DNA of 64,000 bases from Myxococcales bacterium (GCA_947483555.1 CANKMW010000025.1:1-64000), one strand, 5' to 3'; counted from the first letter of the stretch, positions 43,922 through 53,028 are shown. Numbers and translations are program-made. Notes: generated from the sequence alone by a model not told the origin.

Positions 43922-46900
43922 TCACCCGGGCCTGGTCGTGAACCGACCCGGCGGCGCGTCGAGCACCTCGCGGACCTTGCCGGCCAGCACGTCGGGCGTG
44001 AAGGGCTTGGGCAGGAAGGCCACGTTCTTCTCGAGGACGCCGTGGCGCAGGATCACGTCGTCGGTGTACCCCGACACGTAGAGCACCCGCATCTCGGGGC
44101 GCAGCGTCCCCAGGCGCTCGGCGAGCTGCCGCCCGTTCATCTGCGGCATCACGACGTCGGTGAGCAGCAGGTGGATCGTCGCGGTGTGCTGCTCGCACAG
44201 CAGCAGCGCCTCGCCGCCGTTCTGCGCCTCGAGGACGCGGTAGCCCCGGCGCTGCAGGATGCCACGGGCGAGGGCGCGCAACTGGGGCTCGTCCTCGACC
44301 AGCAGCACGGTCTCGCTGCCGCGGCGCCGGGCCGGCGGCGGGCCCGGTTGCGACTCGTCCTCGACCGCCGCGGTCCGCGGCAGGTAGACCCGGAACGTCG
44401 TGCCCTGGCCCGGATCGCTGTCGACCGACAAGCATCCGCTGCTCTGCCGGACGATGCCGTACACCGTCGACAGGCCGAGCCCGGTGCCCTTGCCCTTCTC
44501 CTTGGTGGTGAAGAACGGCTCGAAGATCCGCGACACGTTGCCGGCCTCGATCCCGACGCCCGTGTCGCTGACCGCCAGCATGACGTGCGGGCCAGCGGTG
44601 GCGCCGACGTGCTTGCGGGCGAAGGCCTCGTCGAGCACCACGTCGGCGGTCTCGATCGTCAGCGTGCCGCCGTCCGGCATGGCGTCGCGGGCGTTGACGA
44701 CCAGGTTCATGACCACCTGCTCCATCTGGCCCGGATCGCACTTCACCCTCCCGGTCGCCGCGGTCGTCAGCTGGACGTCGACGTCCTCGCCCACCAGGCG
44801 GCCGATCATGTTGCGCATGCTCGCCGTCGTCTCGTTGAGGTCGACGATCCTGGGCTGCAGCACCTGCTGGCGGCTGAACGCGAGCAGCTGCCGCGTCAGG
44901 TCGGCCGCCCGGCTGCCGGCCTTGCGGATCTCCTCGACGTCGGCGCGCAGCGGGTCGCCCTCCTTCAGGTCGGACTGGATCATCTCGCTGTAGCTGAGGA
45001 TCACCGACAGCAGGTTGTTGAAGTCGTGGGCGACGCCGCCCGCCAGCCGCCCGATGCCTTCCATCTTCTGCGCCTGCAGCAGCAGCTGCTCGGTCTGCTT
45101 GCGGGCCTGGATCTCCGCCTCGACGCGCTGCTCGAGCACCAGCTCGGACTTCTTCAGGTCCGTGATGTCGCGCATGATCGTCGAGAAGTAGGCGACGGTC
45201 CCGTGGCTGTCCTTGTGGGCGGTGACCACCTGGGAGCACGGGATCTCCCGCCCACTGCGGGCGAGCAAGGCCGACTCTCCTTCCCACACCTCGTCGCGGG
45301 CCGCCCCGGGCATAGCTTCCTGCTGCAGGATCTTCACCGCCCACGGCGAAAGGTACTGCGGGAAGGTCGTGGCCGTGAGGTCCTCGTCGAGGGGGATCCC
45401 GAGCATCCGGCGGCCGGCGCGGTTGATGTAGCGCACCCGCCCGTCGGCGGTGCCGAAGCCGACCATGTCCGACGTCGACTCGATGATGTCGATGAGGCGG
45501 GTCCGTTCCTCCTCCGTCGCTCGCCTCTCGGTGATGTCCTCGGAGATGCCGAGCAGGAACGCCGGCGTCCCGGCCGAATCGAGCAACGGGATCACGTCGG
45601 AGAGCAGCAGATCGACGTGCGGCGCGGCGCGTGCCAGCTCGAGCGCGCGCTCGGGGCTGTGCGCCGCGAGGACGTCGATCTGGTGCCGTCCGAGCAGCGT
45701 GCACACCAGGCGCAGCACCCGCGGATCGTCTTCGACGACGAGCACGGTGGCGCGCACGGAGCGCATGGGAGAGCTCACGGCGTTCGGGCTGGCGTGGTGC
45801 GGGGCAGCGGGTGGCAGCCGCACGATGAAGGTGGTGCCGGCGCCGGGGGACGACTCGACGTCGATCGTGCCGCGGTGCTGCTGGACGACGCCGTAGACGG
45901 TCGCCAGCCCCAGGCCGCTGCCGTGGCCGAGCGCCTTGGTGGTGAAGAACGGCTCGAAGATCTGGCCCATGGTCGCGCGGTCCATGCCGTGGCCGGTGTC
46001 GCTGACGGTGAGGACGACCGCTTCATCGTTGCCGTTGCCGTCGCCGTTGCCGTTGCCGTTGCCCGGCTCGCGCGCCGTCGCGAAGCGCAGTCGCCCACCG
46101 GTCGGCATCGCGTCCCGGGCGTTGAGGGCCAGGTTCATGAGGATCTGATGGACCTGGGCGCGATCGGCGCCCACCGGCGGCAGATCGGCGGCCAGATCGG
46201 TGACGATCTCGATGTGCTCGGGAAGCACGCGCACCAGCAACGACCGCAGCTGGTCGATCTCCTTGTTGAGATCGACGCTGGTGATGACCAGGGATTGCCT
46301 GCGGCCGAACGCCAGCAGCTGGGCGGTGAGGTCGCGCGCCTGCAACCCGGCGGCGCGGATCTCGTCGAGGTACTGCATCAGCTCGCTCGCCGAGTCGCCG
46401 TCGGGCAGCATCTCCTGCAGCAGGTCGACGTAGACCAGGATCGGCGTGAGCAGATTGTTGAAGTCGTGGGCGACCCCGCCCGCCAGCAGGCCGAGCGACT
46501 CGAGCTGCTGCGACTGCTGGAATTTCTGGGCCAGGCGGACGCGCTCCTGCTCGGCGCGCTTGCGCTCGGTGATGTCGGTGGAGACCCCGAGCACCATCTC
46601 GGCCTTGCCGTCGATCCCGACCAGCGGACGCTTGACCGTCTGCAGCCAGCGCGTGTCTCCCGAGGCGCCGGTGAGCGGCTCCTCGGGAATGAAGCGCTCG
46701 ACGAGCGTGTCGAGGACCTCGGTGTCATCGCGCCGGAAGCGCTCGACCTCCTCGATGTTGGCGTTGCAGTCGCGGTCGGTCTTGCCGACCAGGTCGTCGA
46801 CCGTGCAGCCGTAGATCTCGGCGACCGCACGATTGACCAGGGTGAAGCGCCCGCCGCGGTCCTTGACGAAGATCAGGTTGGGGGCGGTGTCGATCACCGA

Positions 46901-47980
46901 GCGCAGCAGGCGCTGCTGATCGGCGAGGGCGGCTTCGGCGGCGTGGCGGCGATGGCCTTCGAAGAACACGGCGGCCAGGTCGGCCACCGCGGCCGCGAAC
47001 GCCTGCTCCTCGGCGGTCCACCGCCGCGCCGGGCCGACATGCTCGCTGCACACCACGCCGACCACCTGATCGCCGATGAAGATGGTGGCGTCGAGCATGG
47101 CGCCGATGCCGAGCGGGGTGAGGTAGTCGGCGCTGAAAGCGCGGGTCGCCGGGTGATGATGAGCGTCGTCGGCGGCGATCACGCGGTTGGTCGCCAGGGC
47201 CCGCTCGTAGTCGCGGTAGGGCGCCAGCGGCAGGACGACGCCGCGCTCGCTGCGCCCCCGATCGTGGATGCTGGCGGCGACCAGCGCGTCGCGGGCGCGG
47301 TCGTGGATCCAAATGCCGACGCGGGCGACCTTGAGCGTGGCCGCGACCTCCTGGGAGAGGATCTCGAACGTCGCCTCCAGGTCGCTCGGCGCGCTGGCCA
47401 TCGTCTTGGCCAACCGCACCAGCGTCTGCTGCTGCTCATCCACGATCCGCCGCCGCTGGGTGGCCTCGTGATGGGTGACCTCGGTGCAGACGCCGGTGAA
47501 GCGTGCACGGCCGGTCGCCCGGCGACCGCGCAGCTCGAGGCGGCGGCGGCCGCGATCATCCGCGATCCAGCACTGCAGGTCGACGCGCTCGCGGTCGGTC
47601 TGGCCGTCGAGCGCCAGGCCAACCCTGTCGCGATCGGCAGGGTCGACGACGGCGAGGAAGGCCGCGATGGGCACCACGACGCTGCCGTGCGGGTCCTGGA
47701 CGAAGGGCAGCGGCGCCCCCCGCAACTCGATGCTGAGTCCATCGACGGTGACCGTCCAGATCGCGATGTCGCCGCCGCTCATCGCCTCGTGCAGCGCCTG
47801 GTTGCGCTCCAACAGCTCGGTCGAGGTCAGGTCGAGCGAGCGCTCCAGCATTCCCGGTCCCCGGTCGGCCTCGTGATACGCGGCGTCGATGTCCTCGAGC
47901 AGTTGCTGCAGCGCGGGATCGTCGGGCAGGCGATCGCCCAGGCGATGGCGGAGCTGGCGACGGAGCAACGGATGGTGCAT
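43922..47980 (-). CDS. Giant hybrid histidine kinase, apparent fusion of two kinases
   Basis: A 1352-residue soluble sensor kinase. Order: PAS-like start, GAF near 185-345, PAS near 370-480 and HisKA with GGVAHDFNNLL (His505). The HATPase follows with LALNARDAMP and GSGLGLATVYG. A receiver begins (TVLVVEDDPRVLRLV) and ends at its Asp795 (LLLSDV), passing straight into the tail of a PAC motif (AGTPAFLLGISEDITERRA). A second set follows: PAS, HisKA with His985, HATPase (GTGLGLSTVYG) and a full receiver with Asp1275 (LLLTDVVMPQMNG). No membrane helix is seen. The partner regulator is unknown. Confidence 0.88.
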   Translation of the reverse strand: MHHPLLRRQLRHRLGDRLPDDPALQQLLEDIDAAYHEADRGPGMLERSLDLTSTELLERNQALHEAMSGGDIAIWTVTVDGLSIELRGAPLPFVQDPHGSVVVPIAAFLAVVDPADRDRVGLALDGQTDRERVDLQCWIADDRGRRRLELRGRRATGRARFTGVCTEVTHHEATQRRRIVDEQQQTLVRLAKTMASAPSDLEATFEILSQEVAATLKVARVGIWIHDRARDALVAASIHDRGRSERGVVLPLAPYRDYERALATNRVIAADDAHHHPATRAFSADYLTPLGIGAMLDATIFIGDQVVGVVCSEHVGPARRWTAEEQAFAAAVADLAAVFFEGHRRHAAEAALADQQRLLRSVIDTAPNLIFVKDRGGRFTLVNRAVAEIYGCTVDDLVGKTDRDCNANIEEVERFRRDDTEVLDTLVERFIPEEPLTGASGDTRWLQTVKRPLVGIDGKAEMVLGVSTDITERKRAEQERVRLAQKFQQSQQLESLGLLAGGVAHDFNNLLTPILVYVDLLQEMLPDGDSASELMQYLDEIRAAGLQARDLTAQLLAFGRRQSLVITSVDLNKEIDQLRSLLVRVLPEHIEIVTDLAADLPPVGADRAQVHQILMNLALNARDAMPTGGRLRFATAREPGNGNGNGDGNGNDEAVVLTVSDTGHGMDRATMGQIFEPFFTTKALGHGSGLGLATVYGVVQQHRGTIDVESSPGAGTTFIVRLPPAAPHHASPNAVSSPMRSVRATVLVVEDDPRVLRLVCTLLGRHQIDVLAAHSPERALELARAAPHVDLLLSDVIPLLDSAGTPAFLLGISEDITERRATEEERTRLIDIIESTSDMVGFGTADGRVRYINRAGRRMLGIPLDEDLTATTFPQYLSPWAVKILQQEAMPGAARDEVWEGESALLARSGREIPCSQVVTAHKDSHGTVAYFSTIMRDITDLKKSELVLEQRVEAEIQARKQTEQLLLQAQKMEGIGRLAGGVAHDFNNLLSVILSYSEMIQSDLKEGDPLRADVEEIRKAGSRAADLTRQLLAFSRQQVLQPRIVDLNETTASMRNMIGRLVGEDVDVQLTTAATGRVKCDPGQMEQVVMNLVVNARDAMPDGGTLTIETADVVLDEAFARKHVGATAGPHVMLAVSDTGVGIEAGNVSRIFEPFFTTKEKGKGTGLGLSTVYGIVRQSSGCLSVDSDPGQGTTFRVYLPRTAAVEDESQPGPPPARRRGSETVLLVEDEPQLRALARGILQRRGYRVLEAQNGGEALLLCEQHTATIHLLLTDVVMPQMNGRQLAERLGTLRPEMRVLYVSGYTDDVILRHGVLEKNVAFLPKPFTPDVLAGKVREVLDAPPGRFTTRPG
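46028..46063 (-). repeat. Hexanucleotide repeat coding Gly-Asn in kinase ATP lid
   Basis: Six units of GTTGCC (one is GTCGCC) encode a GNGNGNGDGNGN-type tract, residues ~639-650, inside the first HATPase domain. Unit changes would keep frame and only alter a loop length. Confidence 0.85.
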
Positions 47981-48072
47981 CGGATCAGCTCAGAGCCTGA
48001 TCAGGTTCCCGAGGTCTTGAGCCGGAGCCTGCGTGACGTTCGATGCGTTTCTGTCGAGAAGGCGGCATCGAG

Positions 48073-48963
48073 CTACTTGAAGGCCGAGGTGGGGGGCTCG
48101 TCGCCGACGCCCGAGGTTCCGCCGACCGCGCCGACCTGCTTCATGCCTTTGAACTTGTAGCGGTCGGTCTCCCAGCGGGGCTGGATCCCGTCGCGATTCA
48201 CGCCGTAGGTGAACCACACCGCCGCCGCCTTGAACTGCGCCGGCGTGGTCAGCAACTTGCCGCGCGGTCCGTAGACGTTCATGCCCAGCTTGTAGGTGCT
48301 GTCGAAGACCTTGCGCTTGTCGGCGGTGAGCACCTTCCAGTAGGGCGCGAACTTCGCCTCCTCCTCGGCCTTGATCCGGGCCGCGACCTCCGCCGCTTGC
48401 TTGCCGCCGGCCTCGCAGAGCTGACGAAGCTGGGCCACCGTCACGTCGTTGCCCTGGAACTCCACGACGCGTGACCCCGGCACGCCGGCGGCAGTCGCTT
48501 CGTCGGCCTTGAGTACGCACTCGGCGGCGAAGTCGGTGAGCAGCCCGACGGTGGTGGTGGTGTGCTTCGGATCGGTGCCGAGGTTCTCGAGCTGGTTTCC
48601 GACGTGCGACGCCGCCCGCCACAGCGGACCGAGCAGCTTGCGCTGCATCAGCTCGGCCTCGACCGGCCCGCACACCTGGTCGCGCACCTCGGCGAGCGTG
48701 TAACTACGCTCGCCGGTCGCATGCTTGAGCTGGACCTTCGCCGTCGCCGGGTTCGACGCCAGGGCCTCCTTCACGTCGCTCAGGCAGTAGCCCACCTGGC
48801 CGACGAGCCAGCCCGACTCATCGAGACGCTTCGACTCCTGCCGGTACTTGTCCTTCTCGACGTAGTCCACCACATCCTGCGCGTTGCGGCGGACATCCTC
48901 GAGGTCGGCGCGGGCGATGGACGGCAACAGCGTGACGATCACCATCGGCAGGACTCTCTTCAT
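48073..48963 (-). CDS. Secreted protein of unknown function
   Basis: A 296-residue protein with a short signal peptide (VLPMVIVTLLPSIARA, cut before DLEDVRRNAQ). It is largely helical and charged, with three or four cysteines (VGYCLSDV, DQVCGPVEAE, AECVLKAD, RQLCEAGG) likely in disulfides. A Gly/Tyr-rich end follows (YGPRGKLLTTP, YGVNRDGIQPRWETDRYKFK). No family recognised. It ends about 90 bp before the giant kinase start on the same strand; a link is possible but not shown. Confidence 0.6.
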   Translation of the reverse strand: MKRVLPMVIVTLLPSIARADLEDVRRNAQDVVDYVEKDKYRQESKRLDESGWLVGQVGYCLSDVKEALASNPATAKVQLKHATGERSYTLAEVRDQVCGPVEAELMQRKLLGPLWRAASHVGNQLENLGTDPKHTTTTVGLLTDFAAECVLKADEATAAGVPGSRVVEFQGNDVTVAQLRQLCEAGGKQAAEVAARIKAEEEAKFAPYWKVLTADKRKVFDSTYKLGMNVYGPRGKLLTTPAQFKAAAVWFTYGVNRDGIQPRWETDRYKFKGMKQVGAVGGTSGVGDEPPTSAFK

Positions 48964-49157
48964 GACCCGAGCGTACCAGAGGACGCCGGCTGCTGAGTCG
49001 GCTTCGCGGGTATCGACCGGCAGTGTGCGACCGTGCGGGCTGCGGCGCCCGCGACGTCGTGGTCCCTCGCCGTCCCGGTCGCGCAGGCGCCGGTGATCGG
49101 ATCCCGATCGACAGCGGCGCCCTTCACTTGGCAGCGGCGCGGTCGATCTACGGTCGC

Positions 49158-49183
49158 GACGTCAGCCGGGACCGGCTGATGTC
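49158..49183. promoter_or_regulatory. Inverted repeat upstream of HEAT-like lipoprotein
   Basis: Arms GACGTCAGCCGG and CCGGCTGATGTC are complementary but for one base and separated by GA. They lie about 25 bp before the ATG at 49209, where an operator or a 5'-UTR hairpin would sit. The rest of 48964-49208 shows no gene. Confidence 0.45.
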
Positions 49184-49208
49184 ACCGATCCACTCAGGAA
49201 GGGAACTC

Positions 49209-50396
49209 ATGATCAGTCACAAGACCCTGGCGTTGGTGTTGATCTCCTGTCTGATGGCGTGCAAGGGCAAGGCCAAGGACGCCGAGCCCGGGCCCAGCTC
49301 CGGCTCGGCGACGGCGAGCGGCGGATCGGCTGCCATCAAGACCGACCCCACGACGGCGGTCAGCTGGGACCCCGAGCTGAAGAAGCTCACCGACGACTTC
49401 GCCGCATGCAAGGAAAAGAACACCAACTGCGAGGCCTACGCCAAGCTCGAGACCTTCATGGAGGCGCCGGCCAACGACGACGCCAAGAAGAAGTCCAACT
49501 TCGACTCGATGATGGCGTGCGTCGACGCCGGCCCGACCGAGCGGGTCGCGGCATGCGCCTACGCGGCGTGGGCCTTCAGCGGCTACTCCTACGAAGCCCC
49601 GAAGGACCCCAGCTACGGCCGCCGGCTGCTCGCCGCGCTGCGCGCGCTGCCGACCGACGAGGAGTCCTATGCCGGCGGCAGCGTCGGCCAGTTCCTCGCC
49701 AGCTGGCTCAAGACGAGCGATGACGCGCTGCGGGCCGATCTCGCCAAGGCGATGGCCGATCGCAAGCTCGAGAAGCGCGGCCGCAGCGAGCTCCTGCGCC
49801 TGTGCGGCGACGAGTGTCTCGCCCGCAAGGAGCTGTTCGACGTCGTCTACGCGGTCGCCCAGGACGCCACCGAGGACGCCGAGGCGCGCAAGATGGCGCT
49901 GGGCGCGCTGTGGCGGGTCACCGACGCGACCAACCGGAAGGCCGTCGAGACGCTGTACATCGCCACCATGGGCAGCGCCACCGAGTCGCCCCAGCTCGTC
50001 ATGGCGGCGATGCAGGACCTGGCCTACATGGCCTCGGTCGACGGCTACCCCACGGTGACCGCGGCGATCCATGCCCACGCCAAGGAGCAGGACTGGGTCT
50101 ACTACGGCGGCTCGGCGCTGACGACCTACTTCCAGGCGGCGGACCTCGCGATCGATCACAAGCTCGGCGTCGATGTCCTGGTCGCGGTGACCGCGGACGA
50201 CACGATCTCCGGCTCCTACCGCACCTCGGCGGTCCGCGCCCTGAGCTACGCCAACGACAAGCGCGCCGACGGCGCGCTGGGCAAGCTGGCCAAGAGCAAG
50301 GAGGCCGACGTGGCCAAGGCGGCGACCGATGGGCTCGCCGAGCGCAAGAAGCGCGCAGCCGAGGCCAAGAAGCTGGCCGCCGAAAAGAAGGGCTGA
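49209..50396 (+). CDS. HEAT-repeat-like lipoprotein
   Basis: A 395-residue lipoprotein, with lipobox SCLMACKG and a Ser/Gly linker (GPSSGSATASGGSAA). AGGAAGGGA just upstream decides the ATG at 49209. The body is helix-rich, with repeats of the kind ARKMALGALWRVTDATNRKA, LVMAAMQDLAYMASVDGYPT and YRTSAVRALSYANDKRADGA, which read as HEAT-like hairpins. The C-terminus is a Lys/Ala helix. It probably serves as a binding scaffold in the periplasm; no enzyme motif is seen. Confidence 0.7.
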   Translation: MISHKTLALVLISCLMACKGKAKDAEPGPSSGSATASGGSAAIKTDPTTAVSWDPELKKLTDDFAACKEKNTNCEAYAKLETFMEAPANDDAKKKSNFDSMMACVDAGPTERVAACAYAAWAFSGYSYEAPKDPSYGRRLLAALRALPTDEESYAGGSVGQFLASWLKTSDDALRADLAKAMADRKLEKRGRSELLRLCGDECLARKELFDVVYAVAQDATEDAEARKMALGALWRVTDATNRKAVETLYIATMGSATESPQLVMAAMQDLAYMASVDGYPTVTAAIHAHAKEQDWVYYGGSALTTYFQAADLAIDHKLGVDVLVAVTADDTISGSYRTSAVRALSYANDKRADGALGKLAKSKEADVAKAATDGLAERKKRAAEAKKLAAEKKG

Positions 50397-50446
50397 GCGA
50401 GCCGGGGCCGCCGACAGCGTCACCATATGACGGGCGTGTCATGACG

Positions 50447-50496
50447 TGCAACTGGTTGCACCCGCAACTATCTACTGGTTGCGACAGCAACTATCT
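50447..50496. promoter_or_regulatory. Cluster of GCAAC/GTTGC half-sites, candidate MarR operators
   Basis: TGCAAC-TG-GTTGCA (50447-50460) is an inverted repeat. GCAACTATCT occurs twice, at 50464-50473 and 50487-50496, 23 bp apart, with GGTTGC at 50477-50482 between them. The cluster lies 15-64 bp before the MarR start, as expected for autorepression. The 23-bp phasing would place two dimers on one face of DNA. Confidence 0.65.
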
Positions 50497-50510
50497 GCTA
50501 CGAGATCGGG

Positions 50511-50975
50511 GTGCCGCGCGCCGCCACGCCCCCGCCCGCCGACGCGCTGCGCGCGATGATGCAGCAGCTGTTCCGGCGCTTCGGCGCGCTGGCCGGCGAC
50601 ACCACGCCGTGCGGCAAGCCGCTTTCCATGGCCCATTCCCACGCGCTGATGGTCCTGCGCGCCAGCCCGCCGATGAGCCAGCAGGCGCTGGGCCGGGTGC
50701 TCGCCATCGACAAGAGCAACGTCACCCGGCTGTGCGCGCGCATGGTCGCCGCCGATCACGTCACGCAGGTCGCCGCTGCCCACGACGGCCGCAGCCGCCT
50801 CGTCGAGCTCACCGCCCGCGGTCGCCGGGTCGCCGGCGAGGTCGACCGCGCCAGCCGCGCGCGCTTCACCGCGCTCCTCGCCGCGGTGCCCCCCGCCCAT
50901 CGCCGCGACGTGCTCGCGACCCTGCGCCACCTGCTCACCGCCGTCGACACCCTCTCCACACCAGGAAGCCGATGA
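50511..50975 (+). CDS. MarR-family transcriptional regulator
   Basis: A 154-residue winged-helix repressor starting at GTG. The N-terminal helix (ALRAMMQQLFRRFGALAG) is for dimerisation. The HTH reads MSQQALGRVLAIDKSNVTRL, followed by the wing with AAAHDGRSRLVELTARGRR and the C-terminal dimer helix (VLATLRHLLTAVDTL). A single Cys in TTPCGKPLS might be a redox sensor but is not at the usual OhrR position. It overlaps the cytochrome c'-like gene by 4 bp (ATGA), so it probably controls it, and candidate operators lie directly upstream. Confidence 0.85.
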   Translation: MPRAATPPPADALRAMMQQLFRRFGALAGDTTPCGKPLSMAHSHALMVLRASPPMSQQALGRVLAIDKSNVTRLCARMVAADHVTQVAAAHDGRSRLVELTARGRRVAGEVDRASRARFTALLAAVPPAHRRDVLATLRHLLTAVDTLSTPGSR

Positions 50976-51523
50976 ACCGCCTTGCCCTCGCCCTCGCCCT
51001 TGCCCTGGTTGCCTGCAACAAGGACTCCTCGGCCCGCCCGCCGGCCGCCGCCGCCACCCCGGTCACCGCCGCCACCGGCGGCCCCGCCGCCCTCGACGCC
51101 CTGGACAAGCGCACCCCGGTCCCGCTCCTGCCGATGATGGCCGATCACCAGAAGCGCAACATGCGCGACCACCTGCTGGCGGTGCAGCAGATCGTCGCCG
51201 CCGTCGCCGTCGACGACTTCGCCGGGATCGAGCAGGCCGCGAGCCGCATCGGCTTCTCCGAGCCCATGGGCCAGATGTGCGAGCACATGGGCACGGGTGC
51301 GCCCGGCTTCACCGAGCTGGCGCTGGCGTTCCACCACCAGGCCGATCGCATCACCGTGGCCGCGCGCGCCGGCGACAAGGTCGGGGTGCTGGCCGAGCTC
51401 GGCACCACGCTCCAGGCCTGCACCGGCTGCCACGAACAATGGAAGCAGCAGGTCGTCGACGAGGCCGGGTGGCAGCGCGTGGCCGGGGCCCCGCCGCCGA
51501 TGGCGCACGGCGCCGGCCACTGA
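50972..51523 (+). CDS. Cytochrome c'-like lipoprotein
   Basis: A 183-residue exported protein with lipobox LALVAC. The mature part is a four-helix pattern ending in the haem site ACTGCHEQWKQ, close to the C-terminus as in cytochromes c'. ALAFHHQADRITVAARAGDK fits the third helix. Its histidines (MADHQKR, MCEHMG) could bind metal. AGGAAG precedes the ATG. Cytochromes c' bind NO or oxygen; control by a MarR gene in the same operon suggests a stress-inducible role. Confidence 0.7.
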   Translation: MNRLALALALALVACNKDSSARPPAAAATPVTAATGGPAALDALDKRTPVPLLPMMADHQKRNMRDHLLAVQQIVAAVAVDDFAGIEQAASRIGFSEPMGQMCEHMGTGAPGFTELALAFHHQADRITVAARAGDKVGVLAELGTTLQACTGCHEQWKQQVVDEAGWQRVAGAPPPMAHGAGH

Positions 51524-51535
51524 AACTCGCGCCGG

Positions 51536-52114
51536 CGGCCCAAGCGCTCGACGACAGTCCGCGGGCCCGACCGATCCTGAAGCGCGATCGCCCCAGTCGG
51601 TGTCGACGCACAGCTCGGCGACGCCCTCGCGCTCGCGCTGGCGAAACATGTGCTTGGTGATCACCACCGCGACGGGCTTGGAACGCTCGGGGCCATAGAG
51701 CAGCGTGCCGCGATCGAGGGACACGGCGTCGGTGGCCGGGATGGGGCCGTCGCACATGCCGTAGCCGCCGTGGCCGTGGTTGCCGGCGCGCCCCGGCGGG
51801 TGCGCGCGGGCGTCGACGGTTCGAGCATCGACGTAGGCGCGCACGCGCACGCCCTCGCACTCGTACGCGATGAGGCGGTGGCCATCGACGGCAGCGCCGA
51901 TGGTCTCGACGGGGATCGGGAGCGCACGTTTGTAGAGCGCGTCCTTCAGGTCGCCGATCTCGGGCCCGCCAGGTGCGCCGAGGAGCGGCGTCTGGGACAT
52001 GACCGTGGCGGTGTGGGCCGGGGAGCCCGCCGCGGCAGCGACGACGGGTTCGGGGGTGAACACGTGATCGATCGCCGCCGGAGGAGCCCAACCACGCACC
52101 AGCACCGGGCACAC
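51536..52114 (-). pseudogene. 3'-disrupted gene of unknown function behind the LysR gene
   Basis: From GTG at 52114 the frame has strong third-position GC bias: VCPVLVRGWAPPAAIDHVFT, EIGDLKDALYKRALPIPVET, then HRLIAYECEGVRVRAYVD and VAVVITKHMFRQREREGVAE through CVDTDWGDRA near 51560. After that the frame stays open but runs antisense to the cytochrome c'-like and MarR genes, with no sense of its own. The true end seems lost by truncation or frameshift. It lies 55 bp after the LysR stop on the same strand. Function not recognised. Confidence 0.45.
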
Positions 52115-52169
52115 GTCGCCGACGTGGGTGATCCACGTGCCAGGTCCCCCGGTGCGTAGCGAATCGGCT

Positions 52170-53015
52170 TCAGCGTGGCCGGGCGATGGCGCGCAGCGCT
52201 TCCAGGAGCGCCTCGGTCCGCGCGTGCGCCGCCACCGGTCGACGCCAGGCCGCGTGGATCGTCGTCAGCGCCGTCGCGGGTCCTGGGACCCGCACCAGGC
52301 CGTACATCGCCGCCAGCGGTAGCGGCAGCCAGGCCAGCAGCCCGTGCTGGCACGCTGCGGCGGCCATGGCGGTGTCGGCGACCACCGCGGCGATCTGGAG
52401 TCGATGCTGGGCCGGTGCGGGCGCGCCGGCCACGTGTACCAGCTCCCGCACCCGCCCTCGGCGGCCGCGGGCCGCGTGAAGCGCCCACCGCATCGAGGTC
52501 AGCGCTTCGACCTCGAGGTCGTCACCAGCCGGAACGCTGACCCCGATCACCACGTCGACGTCGCCGCGGCGGAGAGCGACCGCGGGGGCCGCCGGCATCC
52601 CGACCAGCTCCCCGAGGAGGCCGGGCTCGCGCTCGCGCATGCGAGCCAGGGCTGGCGTGGCGAGCCAGGACGCGACGTCAGCGCTGGCCGCGACGACCAC
52701 GCGTCCGACCAGCCCGGCCTCGGCCAACGTGGCAAGCCCCTCGTCGACGACCCGCATCGCGATCCGGACCGAGCCAAGCAACGCCTGCCCGGCCGGATTG
52801 AGGCGAAGGCGGCCGCCGGTGCGCTCGAACAACGGTACCCCGACGCGATCCTCGGCGATGCGGATGGCCCGTGACAGCGACGAGGCCGAGACGTGCAGCG
52901 CGCGCGCCGCGGTCGGCAGGTGCTCCGCCTCGGCGACGACGCGAAACGCGGGCAGGTAGTCCCAGATCGCGCGCAGCTGGCGAGCGCGAGCCATCGGGCC
53001 AGGGCCGGTCTCCAT
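52170..53015 (-). CDS. LysR-family transcriptional regulator
   Basis: A 281-residue regulator. The N-terminal HTH is LPAFRVVAEAEHLPTAARAL then HVSASSLSRAIRIAEDRVG and PLFERTGGRLRLNPAG, a clear LysR signature. The effector-binding domain (RVVVAASADVASWLATPALA, DVDVVIGVSVPAGDDLE) follows but is short. ATG at 53015 or 52994 could start it. It is divergent from the gene at 53115, and the 99-bp gap holds palindromes. Its target may be that gene or itself. Confidence 0.85.
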   Translation of the reverse strand: METGPGPMARARQLRAIWDYLPAFRVVAEAEHLPTAARALHVSASSLSRAIRIAEDRVGVPLFERTGGRLRLNPAGQALLGSVRIAMRVVDEGLATLAEAGLVGRVVVAASADVASWLATPALARMREREPGLLGELVGMPAAPAVALRRGDVDVVIGVSVPAGDDLEVEALTSMRWALHAARGRRGRVRELVHVAGAPAPAQHRLQIAAVVADTAMAAAACQHGLLAWLPLPLAAMYGLVRVPGPATALTTIHAAWRRPVAAHARTEALLEALRAIARPR

Positions 53016-53028
53016 CTCGTTCTAATAC

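Noticed and set aside
46028..46063. Tandem units considered as a CRISPR-like array
   Set aside because: Six-base units without spacers inside a kinase domain; no cas genes in the window.
43877..48160. A 1427-codon open frame on the plus strand
   Set aside because: Antisense to the giant histidine kinase, whose domains are unmistakable; the plus frame has no recognisable motif.
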